A DNA stretch of 32,581 bases from Anaerolineales bacterium (GCA_020060485.1 JAGVAB010000157.1:1-32581); one strand, 5' to 3'; shown: positions 23,663-31,829, counted from the first letter of the stretch. Notes: generated by a model not told the origin, from the sequence alone. Program-made: numbers and translations.

Positions 23663-23698
23663 CACCCCTAACCCCGTCCCAGGGCGGGGTTAGGGGTG
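23663..23698. repeat. 14-bp-stem palindrome between divergent genes
   Basis: CACCCCTAACCCCG (23663-23676), loop TCCCAGGG, CGGGGTTAGGGGTG (23685-23698), a perfect stem, flanked by TTTAC and TAAA that extend the symmetry. The C4TA2C4 type of sequence is common as a dispersed intergenic repeat in some bacteria. It lies between the divergent promoters at 23547 and 23740 and has no T run. Confidence 0.75.
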
Positions 23699-23731
23699 TA
23701 AATCATATCTTTCTGCAAACCTTTCAGTACC

Positions 23732-23740
23732 TGCTATAAT
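23732..23740 (+). promoter_or_regulatory. Extended -10 promoter for the lipoprotein gene
   Basis: TGCTATAAT: a perfect TATAAT (23735-23740) with the TGn extension. No clear -35 is present, as is usual for extended -10 promoters. The start codon is 53 bases downstream. Confidence 0.65.
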
Positions 23741-23792
23741 TCAGCCAGTCCAAATTGAAGGGTATTCTTTTGTTGTTTTTGGGAGGTTTTTC

Positions 23793-24182
23793 ATGCGACG
23801 TTCATTGGTGTTTTTAACCCTGATCGTAGGGGTTCTTTTGTTGGCAGCCTGTGGGGGCAGCAAGACGGATCAGGCCCCCAAGGCAGTGGAACTGTATTTG
23901 CAAGCCCTGGTTAAAGAGGATGCAGACCAGCTTGCCACACTTTCCTGCAAGGCATGGGAGACCGATGCCTTGATGGAAGTCGATTCCTTTCAGGGGGTCA
24001 GCGCAGCCCTGGACGGCTTGAGCTGTTCCCAGACGGATACTGAAGGTGATACCGTCTTTGTTTCCTGTACAGGCACGATCAAGGCCACCTACGGCAATGA
24101 ACAGCAGGAGATTCCTCTTGCCGGGCGTACGTACAGGGTGGTGCAGGAAGGCGGTGAGTGGTTGATGTGCGGTTATAAATAG
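23793..24182 (+). CDS. Small lipoprotein, function unknown
   Basis: This encodes 129 residues from an ATG six bases after GGGAGG. The lipoprotein signal ends in lipobox LAAC (Cys20). The mature part has four Cys residues (in LSCKAWE, LSCSQTD, VSCTGTI and LMCGYK) that could form two disulfides. A pattern of AVELYLQALVKEDADQLATL followed by strands suggests the small NTF2/Cystatin-like fold of DUF4878-type lipoproteins, which is a guess. It precedes the acylation cassette by 40 bases and may be co-transcribed with it. Confidence 0.85.
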   Translation: MRRSLVFLTLIVGVLLLAACGGSKTDQAPKAVELYLQALVKEDADQLATLSCKAWETDALMEVDSFQGVSAALDGLSCSQTDTEGDTVFVSCTGTIKATYGNEQQEIPLAGRTYRVVQEGGEWLMCGYK

Positions 24183-24222
24183 GCCGCGGGTGCAATCCCT
24201 GCCTGATATTGAGAGTGTTTTG

Positions 24223-24348
24223 ATGGCATTTTTCCGCCGTTTGTTTTGCAAAGAAAACCTGTGGGCACTGGCCTTGTGTGCCATTTTGATCCTGTTGGTG
24301 ATCTTCACCTCAGACAGCGCCCCGTTGTGGATCTACCAGGGTTTCTAG
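24223..24348 (+). CDS. DltX-like membrane microprotein (41 residues) ending WIYQGF
   Basis: This short gene starts at ATG 24223 and ends TAG 24346-24348. It has a basic N-terminus (MAFFRRLFCKEN), one hydrophobic helix (about 14-28) and a short outside tail ending in WIYQGF. The DltX microprotein of teichoic acid D-alanylation has the same build, one helix and a C-terminal FIYxxF-like motif whose Tyr is reported to carry the acyl group between DltB and DltD. The next gene, one base away, is an MBOAT, followed by an SGNH protein, the same order of roles. The ribosome site (GAGAG) is modest. I infer an acyl carrier role across the membrane; the DltX match rests on motif and context, not on overall similarity. 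Confidence 0.75.
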   Translation: MAFFRRLFCKENLWALALCAILILLVIFTSDSAPLWIYQGF

Positions 24349-24349
24349 C

Positions 24350-25777
24350 ATGGGACTGACCCAGGTACTGATCTTTGCGGCTGCGGTCATCCTGTTGCGC
24401 CTGTTGGCGCGCGGGGTGCAGCGCGGCTGGCTGCTGCTGGTTGCCAGCGCTCTGGCAATCTACTGGTTGCAGCCCGGCATGCCCATTCGCTATCTGGACT
24501 TCTGGCTGCCCACGGCTACCCTGGGTCTGGCTTCCCTGAGCTGGGCGCTGGTCACCCCGCAAGAGGTATGCCGCCAGCGTGAGAACTGGCTGGCTGGCGG
24601 CTTGCTGGTCGGGGTGGTGCTGGCGGTGGCCGTCACCCGTTTCTGGGGGTCGGGCAGCCTTTTCATGGCCACCCGCCCGCCCCAATTTGGGCAGGCAGCA
24701 GCGGGCGCGGCTCTGGTATTTTTGCTGGTGTTGCTGGCAGCCCATTTTTTGCCCCGCAACAGCGCATTTTTGACTGCCGGTACTTTGCTGATCCTGGTTC
24801 TGTTCGTGGTCATCAAGGTGCCTACCCTTTCCCAGTTTGCGGCTGGCGCTCTGCGTACCCTGAGTGGCCAGGATGCCGGCCGGGCGCTGCCCACAGATAT
24901 CCGCTGGTTAGGATTCTCGTATGTAGCTTTTCGTCTGATCCATACCCTGCGTGACTCCCAGACCGGCCGCCTGCCGGCTGTGTCCTTGCGTGATTACCTG
25001 GTCTACGCCCTGTTCTTCCCGGCCTTCACCGCCGGGCCGATCGATCGTCTGCCGCGCTTTCAGAAGGAACTGGAACAGCCCTTTGCCGCACTTGATCTGC
25101 CTGTGGACCTGGGTACTGGCGGCCAGCGGTTTTTTACAGGCTTGTTCAAGAAGTTCGTGGTGGCCGACAGTCTTTCCCTGATCGCCCTGAATGGCGCAAA
25201 CGCCGCCCAGGTGCGGACGGGTGGCTGGGCTTACCTGATGTTGATTGCGTATAGCTTTTTGATCTACTTTGATTTCAGCGGATACACCGATATTGCCATT
25301 GGCCTGGGGCGGGTGCTGGGCTTTCAGCTCCCCGAGAATTTCAACCATCCCTATCTGAAATCCAATCTGACCCTGTTCTGGAACAACTGGCACATGACCC
25401 TCACCCAGTGGTTCCGGGCTTATTTCTTCAATCCGTTCACCCGCAGCCTGCGCCGTTACAAAGACCTGCCGGCCTGGGTGGTGATCCTTGTCACCCAGCT
25501 TGCTACCATGACACTGATTGGCTTGTGGCATGGCGCCACGCTGAATTTCCTCCTGTGGGGGGCCTGGCATGGTCTGGGCTTGTTCGTGCAAAACCGCTGG
25601 TCAGACTGGCTCAAACCGCGCAGCGCCTGGCTGGAGCTTCAACCCTGGCGGAAAAAGCTCTGGCAGGCTTTGGGGGTGGTGTTGACCTTTCATTATGTGG
25701 CTTTGGGCTGGCTGTTCTTTGCCCTGCCGTCGCCCACCCTCTCCTGGCGGGTATTGAACCTGATCTTCGGTGGGTAA
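24350..25777 (+). CDS. MBOAT-family membrane acyltransferase (DltB/AlgI-like)
   Basis: This encodes 475 residues from the ATG one base after the microprotein stop. It has many hydrophobic segments. Family motifs are FFPAFTAGPIDRL (223-235), YFDFSGYTDIAIGLG (306-320), NFNHPYLKSNLTLFWNNWHM (330-349), and the invariant His394 in GLWHGATLNFLLWGAWHG. These match DltB/AlgI/PatA-type transferases that pass an acyl group from the cytoplasm to envelope polymers. Its neighbours are a DltX-like microprotein and a membrane-anchored SGNH protein. No DltA or DltC is present, so the donor may be an acyl-CoA such as acetyl-CoA (inference). The SGNH gene starts six bases on. Confidence 0.92.
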   Translation: MGLTQVLIFAAAVILLRLLARGVQRGWLLLVASALAIYWLQPGMPIRYLDFWLPTATLGLASLSWALVTPQEVCRQRENWLAGGLLVGVVLAVAVTRFWGSGSLFMATRPPQFGQAAAGAALVFLLVLLAAHFLPRNSAFLTAGTLLILVLFVVIKVPTLSQFAAGALRTLSGQDAGRALPTDIRWLGFSYVAFRLIHTLRDSQTGRLPAVSLRDYLVYALFFPAFTAGPIDRLPRFQKELEQPFAALDLPVDLGTGGQRFFTGLFKKFVVADSLSLIALNGANAAQVRTGGWAYLMLIAYSFLIYFDFSGYTDIAIGLGRVLGFQLPENFNHPYLKSNLTLFWNNWHMTLTQWFRAYFFNPFTRSLRRYKDLPAWVVILVTQLATMTLIGLWHGATLNFLLWGAWHGLGLFVQNRWSDWLKPRSAWLELQPWRKKLWQALGVVLTFHYVALGWLFFALPSPTLSWRVLNLIFGG

Positions 25778-25783
25778 GCAAAG

Positions 25784-26929
25784 ATGCTGAACGGCCATTC
25801 CCCCTTCTTTCGCTGGCCTGTGTTGGGCCGTATCCTGCTCAAGACGTTGAGCCTGTTCGTGATCGTCAACCTTCTGCTGGCGGCTGCTGTACCCTTGTCA
25901 GCTTTGGGCCGTGTCTCGGCCTATAACCGCTTGTTCCCTGGCCGGGAGCGGTTTCCTTTTGGCGAAGACCCGGCCGCGGCGTATAATTTCAGCCTGTATA
26001 ATTTTGATGCCATGTTCGCCTCGCATAAATTGACTGCCGGGCTCAAACCAGTGGACGAGTTCCGCATACTGGTGTTGGGTGATTCTTCCACCTGGGGAAC
26101 GCTGTTAACCCCCGATGAGACCCTGGCCGGGCAGCTGGATGCAGCCGGGCTGCGCATGGCAGACGGCCGCCGGCTGGTTTTCTACAACCTGGGGTACCCC
26201 ACCCTGTCCCTTTTCAAAGATCTGATGGTTTTGGAGCGGGGCATGGACTATCAGCCGGATCTGATCCTGTGGCTGGTGACCCTGGATTCCTTGCCGCGTG
26301 AAAAACAGCTCGTCTCGCCCATCGTTGCCAACAATGGCTTTGAAGCCCGTAGTTTGATCGATTCCTACGGTTTGCAGCTCGATCCTCATGATCCTGCCTT
26401 GGTGTCGCCGGACTTCTGGCAGCGCACCCTGATCGGTCAGCGACGGGCATTGGCTGATCTGGCCCGTTTGCAATTATTTGGCGTGATGTGGGCTGCCACC
26501 GGCATTGATCAGGTTTATCCCCGCGATTACCCGCCGGCCCAGCGTGACCTGGAAGCGGATGCTTCTTTTTATGACCGCCAGCCTTCAATCCTTGACCCCG
26601 AATCGCTGGCGCTGGATGTTCTGGCAGCGGGCATACAGGCCGCAGGGAATGTGCCAGTGCTGCTGGTGAATGAACCCATTTTAATCAGTGGCGGCCAGAA
26701 CAGTGATGTGCGTTACAATTTCTATTATCCGCGCTGGGCTTATGACCAGTACCGCCAACTTTTGGCCGGGCAGGCCGCGGCTGCCGGATGGGCTTATCTG
26801 GATGCGTGGGACCTGGTGCCGGAAGCGGAGTTTACCAACAGTGCCATCCATCGTACTCCGGCTGGCGAGGCGCTTCTGGTAGAGGTAGTGAGCGAAAGCC
26901 TTCGAGGATTTCTCGATCTTCAGGAATAA
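25784..26929 (+). CDS. Membrane-anchored SGNH-like protein, DltD/AlgJ-type partner of the MBOAT
   Basis: This encodes 381 residues. A helix (about 15-40) near the N-terminus should anchor it with the main domain outside. Block I is FRILVLGDSSTWG, with Ser101 as the likely nucleophile. A later LILWLVTLDSL segment and the C-terminal NSAIHRTPAG (His356) complete an SGNH/GDSL-like fold. The residue three before that His is Ser, where the usual D-x-x-H has Asp, so the acid may be replaced or lie elsewhere. DltD and AlgJ proteins take the acyl group from the MBOAT side and place it on the polymer. Here the gene starts six bases after the MBOAT. The polymer is unknown. Confidence 0.85.
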   Translation: MLNGHSPFFRWPVLGRILLKTLSLFVIVNLLLAAAVPLSALGRVSAYNRLFPGRERFPFGEDPAAAYNFSLYNFDAMFASHKLTAGLKPVDEFRILVLGDSSTWGTLLTPDETLAGQLDAAGLRMADGRRLVFYNLGYPTLSLFKDLMVLERGMDYQPDLILWLVTLDSLPREKQLVSPIVANNGFEARSLIDSYGLQLDPHDPALVSPDFWQRTLIGQRRALADLARLQLFGVMWAATGIDQVYPRDYPPAQRDLEADASFYDRQPSILDPESLALDVLAAGIQAAGNVPVLLVNEPILISGGQNSDVRYNFYYPRWAYDQYRQLLAGQAAAAGWAYLDAWDLVPEAEFTNSAIHRTPAGEALLVEVVSESLRGFLDLQE

Positions 26930-26998
26930 AAGCCCTTTTTCCTGGATTGCTTATTGACCGGTAAAATTTTTCAAATTTGCCATAGAGGATTTGTCAAC

Positions 26999-27979
26999 AT
27001 GGTGCCATCAAGACCAAGGATCATTATTCCCGCCGGGATTTTGCTTTTGTATGTCCTCACTGGCTGCACGACAGCCCCCATGACCGCGGTTCCTTCTTCT
27101 GTTCCAAATCCGTCTGCAACTGTGCCTATGCAGACGGATTTGCCGCAGATAGAGGCAGTGCCTGCTTCTCCTACTGTTCAACCTCAGCGTGAAGAGACGC
27201 TTGTTACTGTTCCCACATCACTGCCGACCAGTCTTCCTTTGGCCTGGCAGGATTGGCCGGTGGTGCCAGAGACGATCAGCGACACCACCCGGGAGATTTA
27301 CCTGCGCGGGCTGGCAATGGGTAACAACCCGCAGGCATTTTCCAAAGTGGGAGACTGCGAAATCTACACCACCTGGTTTCTGTATGATTATGACCAGGGA
27401 CCGGCGCATTATGATCTTGGCCCTTATGCCAATTTACAGCCCGTCCTTGAACATTTTGCAGGATCTTATGGGCGCATGAGCCTGGCAACCCAGCCGGGCT
27501 TCACCGCTGCTTCGCTGATGACGCCTTTGTGGGCCAATCGGGATCAGTGCAATAATGATGAATCGCCTCTGGCTTGTGAGCTGCGTATCCACCGCCCGGC
27601 ATTTGCCATTGTGGCCCTGGGTACCAATGATGCCAGTAACCCGCCGCGTTTTGAAGAGAATTTCCGCAAGGTGATCGAAACTTGCATGGAGCATGGCGTG
27701 GTGCCGATTTTGTCGACCAAAGCCGACAACCTGGAAGGTGATGGCTCGATTAACGCCACCATTGTGCGCCTGGCGCAGGAATACGATGTGCCTTTGTGGA
27801 ATTTCTGGGCTGCCTTGCAAGACCTGCCGCGGCAGGGCTTGCAGGAAGACGGCGCCCATCTGACCTGGTACCCCAATGATTTTTCCGACCCGCGCAGCCT
27901 GGAATCGGCTTCCTGGCCGCGGCGCAATTTGTCTGCCTTGCAGGTGCTGGAAGCAGTCTGGCAGGGGGTTGAAGATTAA
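26999..27979 (+). CDS. SGNH/GDSL-like lipoprotein with GDC in block I
   Basis: This encodes 326 residues from the ATG at 26999, with AGAGGA upstream. The lipoprotein signal ends in LTGC (Cys23), then comes a Pro/Ser/Thr-rich linker to about 90. The core has FSKVGDCE (113-121), where GDS would be expected; Cys120 replaces the nucleophile Ser. Block III is VALGTND (205-211) and the C-terminal dyad is DGAH (284-287), so Asp and His are kept. I recall Chloroflexota relatives with the same KVGDC, which suggests a conserved change and not decay. It follows the acylation genes by 69 bases and may act on the same acyl groups, for example as esterase or binding protein. Activity with Cys is unproven. 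Confidence 0.82.
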   Translation: MVPSRPRIIIPAGILLLYVLTGCTTAPMTAVPSSVPNPSATVPMQTDLPQIEAVPASPTVQPQREETLVTVPTSLPTSLPLAWQDWPVVPETISDTTREIYLRGLAMGNNPQAFSKVGDCEIYTTWFLYDYDQGPAHYDLGPYANLQPVLEHFAGSYGRMSLATQPGFTAASLMTPLWANRDQCNNDESPLACELRIHRPAFAIVALGTNDASNPPRFEENFRKVIETCMEHGVVPILSTKADNLEGDGSINATIVRLAQEYDVPLWNFWAALQDLPRQGLQEDGAHLTWYPNDFSDPRSLESASWPRRNLSALQVLEAVWQGVED

Positions 27980-28008
27980 TGCTTCTTTCGCCCGAGCCTT
28001 AAAGTGGC

Positions 28009-28014
28009 TATAAT
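28009..28014 (+). promoter_or_regulatory. -10 element upstream of the Tat lipoprotein gene
   Basis: A perfect TATAAT, 73 bases before the start codon at 28087 and outside any gene. No good -35 is visible, so the call is tentative. Confidence 0.4.
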
Positions 28015-28086
28015 CTTTATTGTATGCCATCCAAACCGCGAACCCTATTTGCATATCTCAATAGATCACTTTAGAAGAGCACACAG

Positions 28087-29169
28087 ATGACCAGCAAAAC
28101 TCCAGCATCCATGCCCGAAGTTCTTCAATCCCTGGGGGAAGGCCATCAACTATCCCGCAGGCAATTTCTGCAAGGCCTGTCTCTGGCAGGAACGGTTGCG
28201 GCTTTCGGTCTCGGTGGCTGCACCAGGCAAATGTCGGGTGCCATTCAGGATGCTGATGCGGTAGCCCATATGCCTGCACCAAGATTCAGGGCTGCTTTTT
28301 CGTACGATGGTTTGAAAAGCACCTGGAGCAGACGCGGCCGTGATACAGCTCAATTTATTGGACAGCTTCTGGGAATCGACGTCTTTCACTTCGACGGTGA
28401 ATTGAGTGTGGACAAGCAACGTCAGGACCTGGAATTGATTGCAGAACAGGATTGGGATTTTGTGGCAGTGCATCCATCCGCAGTGAATGCCTATATTGAA
28501 CCCATCCGCAGGATCATCTCGAGGGGCATCCCTGTTATTGACCTGGATACGCGCCTTTCGGATGATCTGGACGCACTGGGGGTCACCACCTTTCTGGAAC
28601 CGGACAATGTGTGGATGGGTGAGCAAGTGACCAAGGCTATTATCAATGCAGTTGGCCGGTTTGATTTTGAGATCATCCATACCCAGGGAAAACTCACCCA
28701 TACCGGAGCACAGGGCAGGGCGGAAGGATTCAACAAAGTCATTACCAGTTACCCTGGGATAAAAGTTGTGGATGAAACACCCGGAGACTGGGATATTGAC
28801 AAGGTATCGGCCTTGTGGGAAGAACTGTTGGAGCGGCATCCGAATGTCCGGGCAGGTTTCCTGCATAATGATGATATGGCAATGGCTGCCTTGCGTTCTG
28901 TAACCAAAGCGAATCGCAAGGGACAAATTGTACTTGGCGGGGTGGATGGCATGCAAGAGGCCTGTGAGGCTGTTGAACGGGGAGACCTGATCACGACGGT
29001 GATCAACCCCACCGGGCGTATCCACGGCGGGGCGGTCTGGATCGGATATTTCCTGGCCACAAATGGTCAGCATGCCAATGTTCCAAGGTTTATTCGCATC
29101 GATGGCGGGGTGATTGATCGGAACAATGCTGCCGGATATATTTGGCTGGGCGATCATCTCATGATCTGA
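28087..29169 (+). CDS. Tat-exported sugar-binding lipoprotein (RbsB-like), orphan
   Basis: This encodes 360 residues. The N-terminus has a twin-arginine signal SRRQFLQGLSLAG (23-35) and a lipobox LGGC (Cys45), so it is exported folded and lipid-anchored. The mature part is an RbsB-type periplasmic-binding-protein fold: LELIAEQDWDFVAVHPSAVN, IISRGIPVIDLDTRL, GAQGRAEGFNKVI, VRAGFLHNDDMAMAALR and VLGGVDGMQEACEAVERGD. No ABC permease or ATPase lies beside it. Instead the next gene, 79 bases on, is a transmembrane Ser/Thr kinase with an extracellular domain. A sensing role, presenting a ligand to the kinase, is possible; a binding protein serving a transporter elsewhere is the alternative. The ribosome site is weak. 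Confidence 0.88.
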   Translation: MTSKTPASMPEVLQSLGEGHQLSRRQFLQGLSLAGTVAAFGLGGCTRQMSGAIQDADAVAHMPAPRFRAAFSYDGLKSTWSRRGRDTAQFIGQLLGIDVFHFDGELSVDKQRQDLELIAEQDWDFVAVHPSAVNAYIEPIRRIISRGIPVIDLDTRLSDDLDALGVTTFLEPDNVWMGEQVTKAIINAVGRFDFEIIHTQGKLTHTGAQGRAEGFNKVITSYPGIKVVDETPGDWDIDKVSALWEELLERHPNVRAGFLHNDDMAMAALRSVTKANRKGQIVLGGVDGMQEACEAVERGDLITTVINPTGRIHGGAVWIGYFLATNGQHANVPRFIRIDGGVIDRNNAAGYIWLGDHLMI

Positions 29170-29183
29170 CCCAGTGACTGGAT

Positions 29184-29212
29184 TTGACAAGCACGCTTAA
29201 CCTGGTTCAAAA
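29184..29212 (+). promoter_or_regulatory. Candidate promoter for the kinase gene
   Basis: Perfect TTGACA (29184-29189) with a weak -10 about 18 bases on (CAAAAT). It lies between the binding-protein stop and the kinase start, so the kinase may be transcribed separately from the upstream gene. Confidence 0.4.
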
Positions 29213-29248
29213 TAATGTTGCTCAATTGCGCTTGATGAAGGAAACATC

Positions 29249-31174
29249 TTGGTCCACAACCAGATAACAGAGAACCGGATCGGCAAATACTGCATTCAGG
29301 AAGAATTGGGCCGCGGCGGCATGGGGGTGGTGTACCGCGCCTTTGAGCCAGTTTTGCACCGCGAGGTTGCCCTCAAGCTGCTTCCACCGAATGTGTCCGG
29401 GCAAGAGAAGCTTGTCTCCAGGCTGCGGCATGAGGCGATCAGCACGGCGCGCTTGCGTCATCCCAATATCGCCATGATCTATGATTTTTCACAGGATCAG
29501 GACGACGCTTACCTGGTTATGGAATATGTTGCCGGAGAGTCTTTGCAGCAAATTCTTTGTGAAGGCTCCGTTTCCATTGAAAGAAGCATCCACATTCTCA
29601 AACAGATGGGCGCAGCGCTGGATTATGCCCATTCGATCGGGGTGGTGCATCGCGACGTGAAGCCCAGCAATATCATCATTGGTGCTGAGGATCATGCCAT
29701 GCTGGTGGATTTTGGTCTGGCAGAGATCACTGACAATACCATGATGACCCCGGATGGCGTAGTGCTGGGAACACCACACTATATGTCACCAGAGCAGGCG
29801 GCCGGCCGCCTGGCTACAGATAATAGCGACCAATATGCCCTGGCAGCAGTTGCCTATGAATTGCTGACCGGGGTTCCTCCTTTTCCATATAGTAATACCA
29901 CAGCTGTGGTACATGCCCACATCTATGAGCTTCCTCCCCAGGCAACCGAAAATAATCCCCTGCTGCCGCCCAGGGTTAATTCTGTGCTGGCGAAAGCACT
30001 GAGCAAATCGCCGGAAGATCGTTTTCCAACCGTGATGGAATTTGTTAAAAAACTAGAGGAAGCGGTGAAGCCTTCCCCGCGAGATGAACCATCGGCATGG
30101 AAAAAATGGATCATGCCCTGGGTTGTCAGCATTGGTGTTTTGCTGTTACTAGTCCTGGCCTATCTATTCTTTTCAGGCGCGATGACCAGGTTGTTTAGAG
30201 ACCCTGCCCTGAATACGTTCAATCTTCCCAACAAGTTCGCCTGGAATTACGATCCGGGATTCGTTGGCGGCCCGGAACTGGTGCCTCTGGATAATGTCCT
30301 TATCATTGGCAGTGACGATGGTCAATTGACAGCATTGCAGGCAAACAATGGCTCGGTGTTGTGGAAAACAAATGTCAATGATCTGAAATTTGGCTATCCT
30401 GCTGCCAGCGGCGAACTGGTGTTTGTGGGCGATCACTTTGAAAGGATCGAAGGTCTTTCCTTACGCACGGGCGGAACCGTCTGGCGAACGAAGGTCACCG
30501 GCAGGGTGCAGCTTGCCCCGGTTGTATACCAAAACAGGCTGATCGCGGTAACATCCAAGGGTTATATTTATGTGCTCAATGCCGAGAATGGCAGGGTGAT
30601 TTGGAGCCGTCCTTTTGTGGTTGGCGTTCAAGTTATCGGACTTGCTCCCGGTCATCTTTTGATCGGCTCGGATTCGTCCCTGTATGCATTGGATCTTGAA
30701 AATGGAATGGTGAAGTGGGAATTTGAGACCAGCAGTGCCATTACCACCCAGCCGGCAGCATTTGCTGACCTGGTTTTGATTGGCACTGCCCAGGGACTGA
30801 TCCACGTTATTGATCTTGCCGATGGGGCGGAACAGTGGCGGTATCAGGCAAGCGGCACCGTACGGGCAGCTCCAGCCGTAGACGAGCAGATGATCTATGT
30901 GGCTGACCAGTCGGGAAAGTTGGCTGCCATCAATATGTTGCAACGGAAAGTAGTTTGGGAATTTCAGGCAGGCAGTTCTTTGGAGACCACGCCCCTGATC
31001 TATAACAGATTTCTCATTTTGGGGTCCAGCAATGGTAAAGTCCTGATCCTGGATAAGGATGAAGGAGTTATGTTTGAGGAGATTTCTCTCAATACCAGCA
31101 TAAACACCAACCTTACCCAGGAAAACGGGATGGTATTCATTCGAGCAGACCATATTTATGCATTGATACCATGA
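29249..31174 (+). CDS. Transmembrane Ser/Thr protein kinase with extracellular PQQ-like propeller
   Basis: This encodes 641 residues from a TTG start, seven bases after AAGGA; a nearby ATG is in another frame. The cytoplasmic PknB-type kinase (about 13-272) has Gly loop GRGGMGVVYRA (21-31), Lys43, HRDVKPSN with Asp136, DFG (154-156), and GTPHYMSPEQ (174-183). All key catalytic residues are present. A membrane helix spans about 289-309. The outside part (320-641) is a series of PQQ-type beta-propeller blades such as GQLTALQANNGSVLWKT, GYIYVLNAENGRVIWSRP and GLIHVIDLADGAEQWRYQ. It likely senses an external signal and phosphorylates cytoplasmic targets. The FHA protein encoded 19 bases on is the obvious partner. 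Confidence 0.94.
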   Translation: MVHNQITENRIGKYCIQEELGRGGMGVVYRAFEPVLHREVALKLLPPNVSGQEKLVSRLRHEAISTARLRHPNIAMIYDFSQDQDDAYLVMEYVAGESLQQILCEGSVSIERSIHILKQMGAALDYAHSIGVVHRDVKPSNIIIGAEDHAMLVDFGLAEITDNTMMTPDGVVLGTPHYMSPEQAAGRLATDNSDQYALAAVAYELLTGVPPFPYSNTTAVVHAHIYELPPQATENNPLLPPRVNSVLAKALSKSPEDRFPTVMEFVKKLEEAVKPSPRDEPSAWKKWIMPWVVSIGVLLLLVLAYLFFSGAMTRLFRDPALNTFNLPNKFAWNYDPGFVGGPELVPLDNVLIIGSDDGQLTALQANNGSVLWKTNVNDLKFGYPAASGELVFVGDHFERIEGLSLRTGGTVWRTKVTGRVQLAPVVYQNRLIAVTSKGYIYVLNAENGRVIWSRPFVVGVQVIGLAPGHLLIGSDSSLYALDLENGMVKWEFETSSAITTQPAAFADLVLIGTAQGLIHVIDLADGAEQWRYQASGTVRAAPAVDEQMIYVADQSGKLAAINMLQRKVVWEFQAGSSLETTPLIYNRFLILGSSNGKVLILDKDEGVMFEEISLNTSINTNLTQENGMVFIRADHIYALIP

Positions 31175-31193
31175 GTGTGAAGGGGATGCGATT

Positions 31194-31829
31194 ATGCAGT
31201 ATGCCGTAATTCTTGTCTACCAACCTGATGGGTCAGTTAAAGATATTCAACTGACGTCTGATCAGGTTGTTGTTGGTCGTTCTGATGACTGTGATGTCAT
31301 CATTGAGGGTAAATTGATTTCGCGGCATCATGCCTGCATTCGCAAGCAAAAAAGCGGGTATGTCATTGAAGATCTGCAAAGTCAAAATGGCACTTTGCTC
31401 AATGGAAAATACATCAAGGACATTCAGCACTTGAGTGATGGCGATGTGATTGAACTGGGGGGGATGGGAAAACTGGTTTTTTCGGATAGTGAGTCAACCA
31501 GTTCTTTTTTATCAGCTTCCATTGTGGGTATCTGGCTGGACGTCGAGAAACAGGATATTTGGATTGACGGGATCTGTCTCAATCCCAAATTGTCCCCCGC
31601 CCAATACAAGATGATGGAAGTCTTGTTTGCGAAAAAAGATTTGATCTGCACGCGTGCAGAAATTGTGTCTGCCGTATGGCCCAATGTTACTGAAGGTGTC
31701 TCGGAAGAAGCAATTGATGCCCTGATCAAACGTGTCAGGGCGCGTCTGGCAGAGGTCAATCAGGGGGATCAGTATCTCATTACGCTGCGCAGCCGCGGAT
31801 TGATGCTCAAAAGCCCGGAAACAAGGTAG
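31194..31829 (+). CDS. FHA domain fused to OmpR-type winged-helix DNA-binding domain
   Basis: This encodes 211 residues from an ATG about nine bases after AAGGGG. The N-terminal FHA domain (about 5-96) has all hallmark phosphothreonine-binding residues: VVVGRSDDCDV (Arg29), LISRHHACI (Ser43, His46) and NGT (65-67). The C-terminal winged helix (about 128-208) has LSPAQYKMMEVLFAKKD, then EEAIDALIKRVRARLAE (recognition helix region) and TLRSRGLML (wing). There is no receiver domain. It should bind DNA and read phosphothreonine, most simply on the autophosphorylated kinase encoded 19 bases upstream or on itself, linking outside sensing to transcription. Its targets might include the downstream sugar-binding gene, which is inference. 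Confidence 0.93.
   Translation: MQYAVILVYQPDGSVKDIQLTSDQVVVGRSDDCDVIIEGKLISRHHACIRKQKSGYVIEDLQSQNGTLLNGKYIKDIQHLSDGDVIELGGMGKLVFSDSESTSSFLSASIVGIWLDVEKQDIWIDGICLNPKLSPAQYKMMEVLFAKKDLICTRAEIVSAVWPNVTEGVSEEAIDALIKRVRARLAEVNQGDQYLITLRSRGLMLKSPETR

Noticed and set aside
24305..24894. Minus-strand frames overlapping the microprotein and MBOAT genes
   Set aside because: Low-complexity shadow translations of a GC-rich membrane-protein gene.
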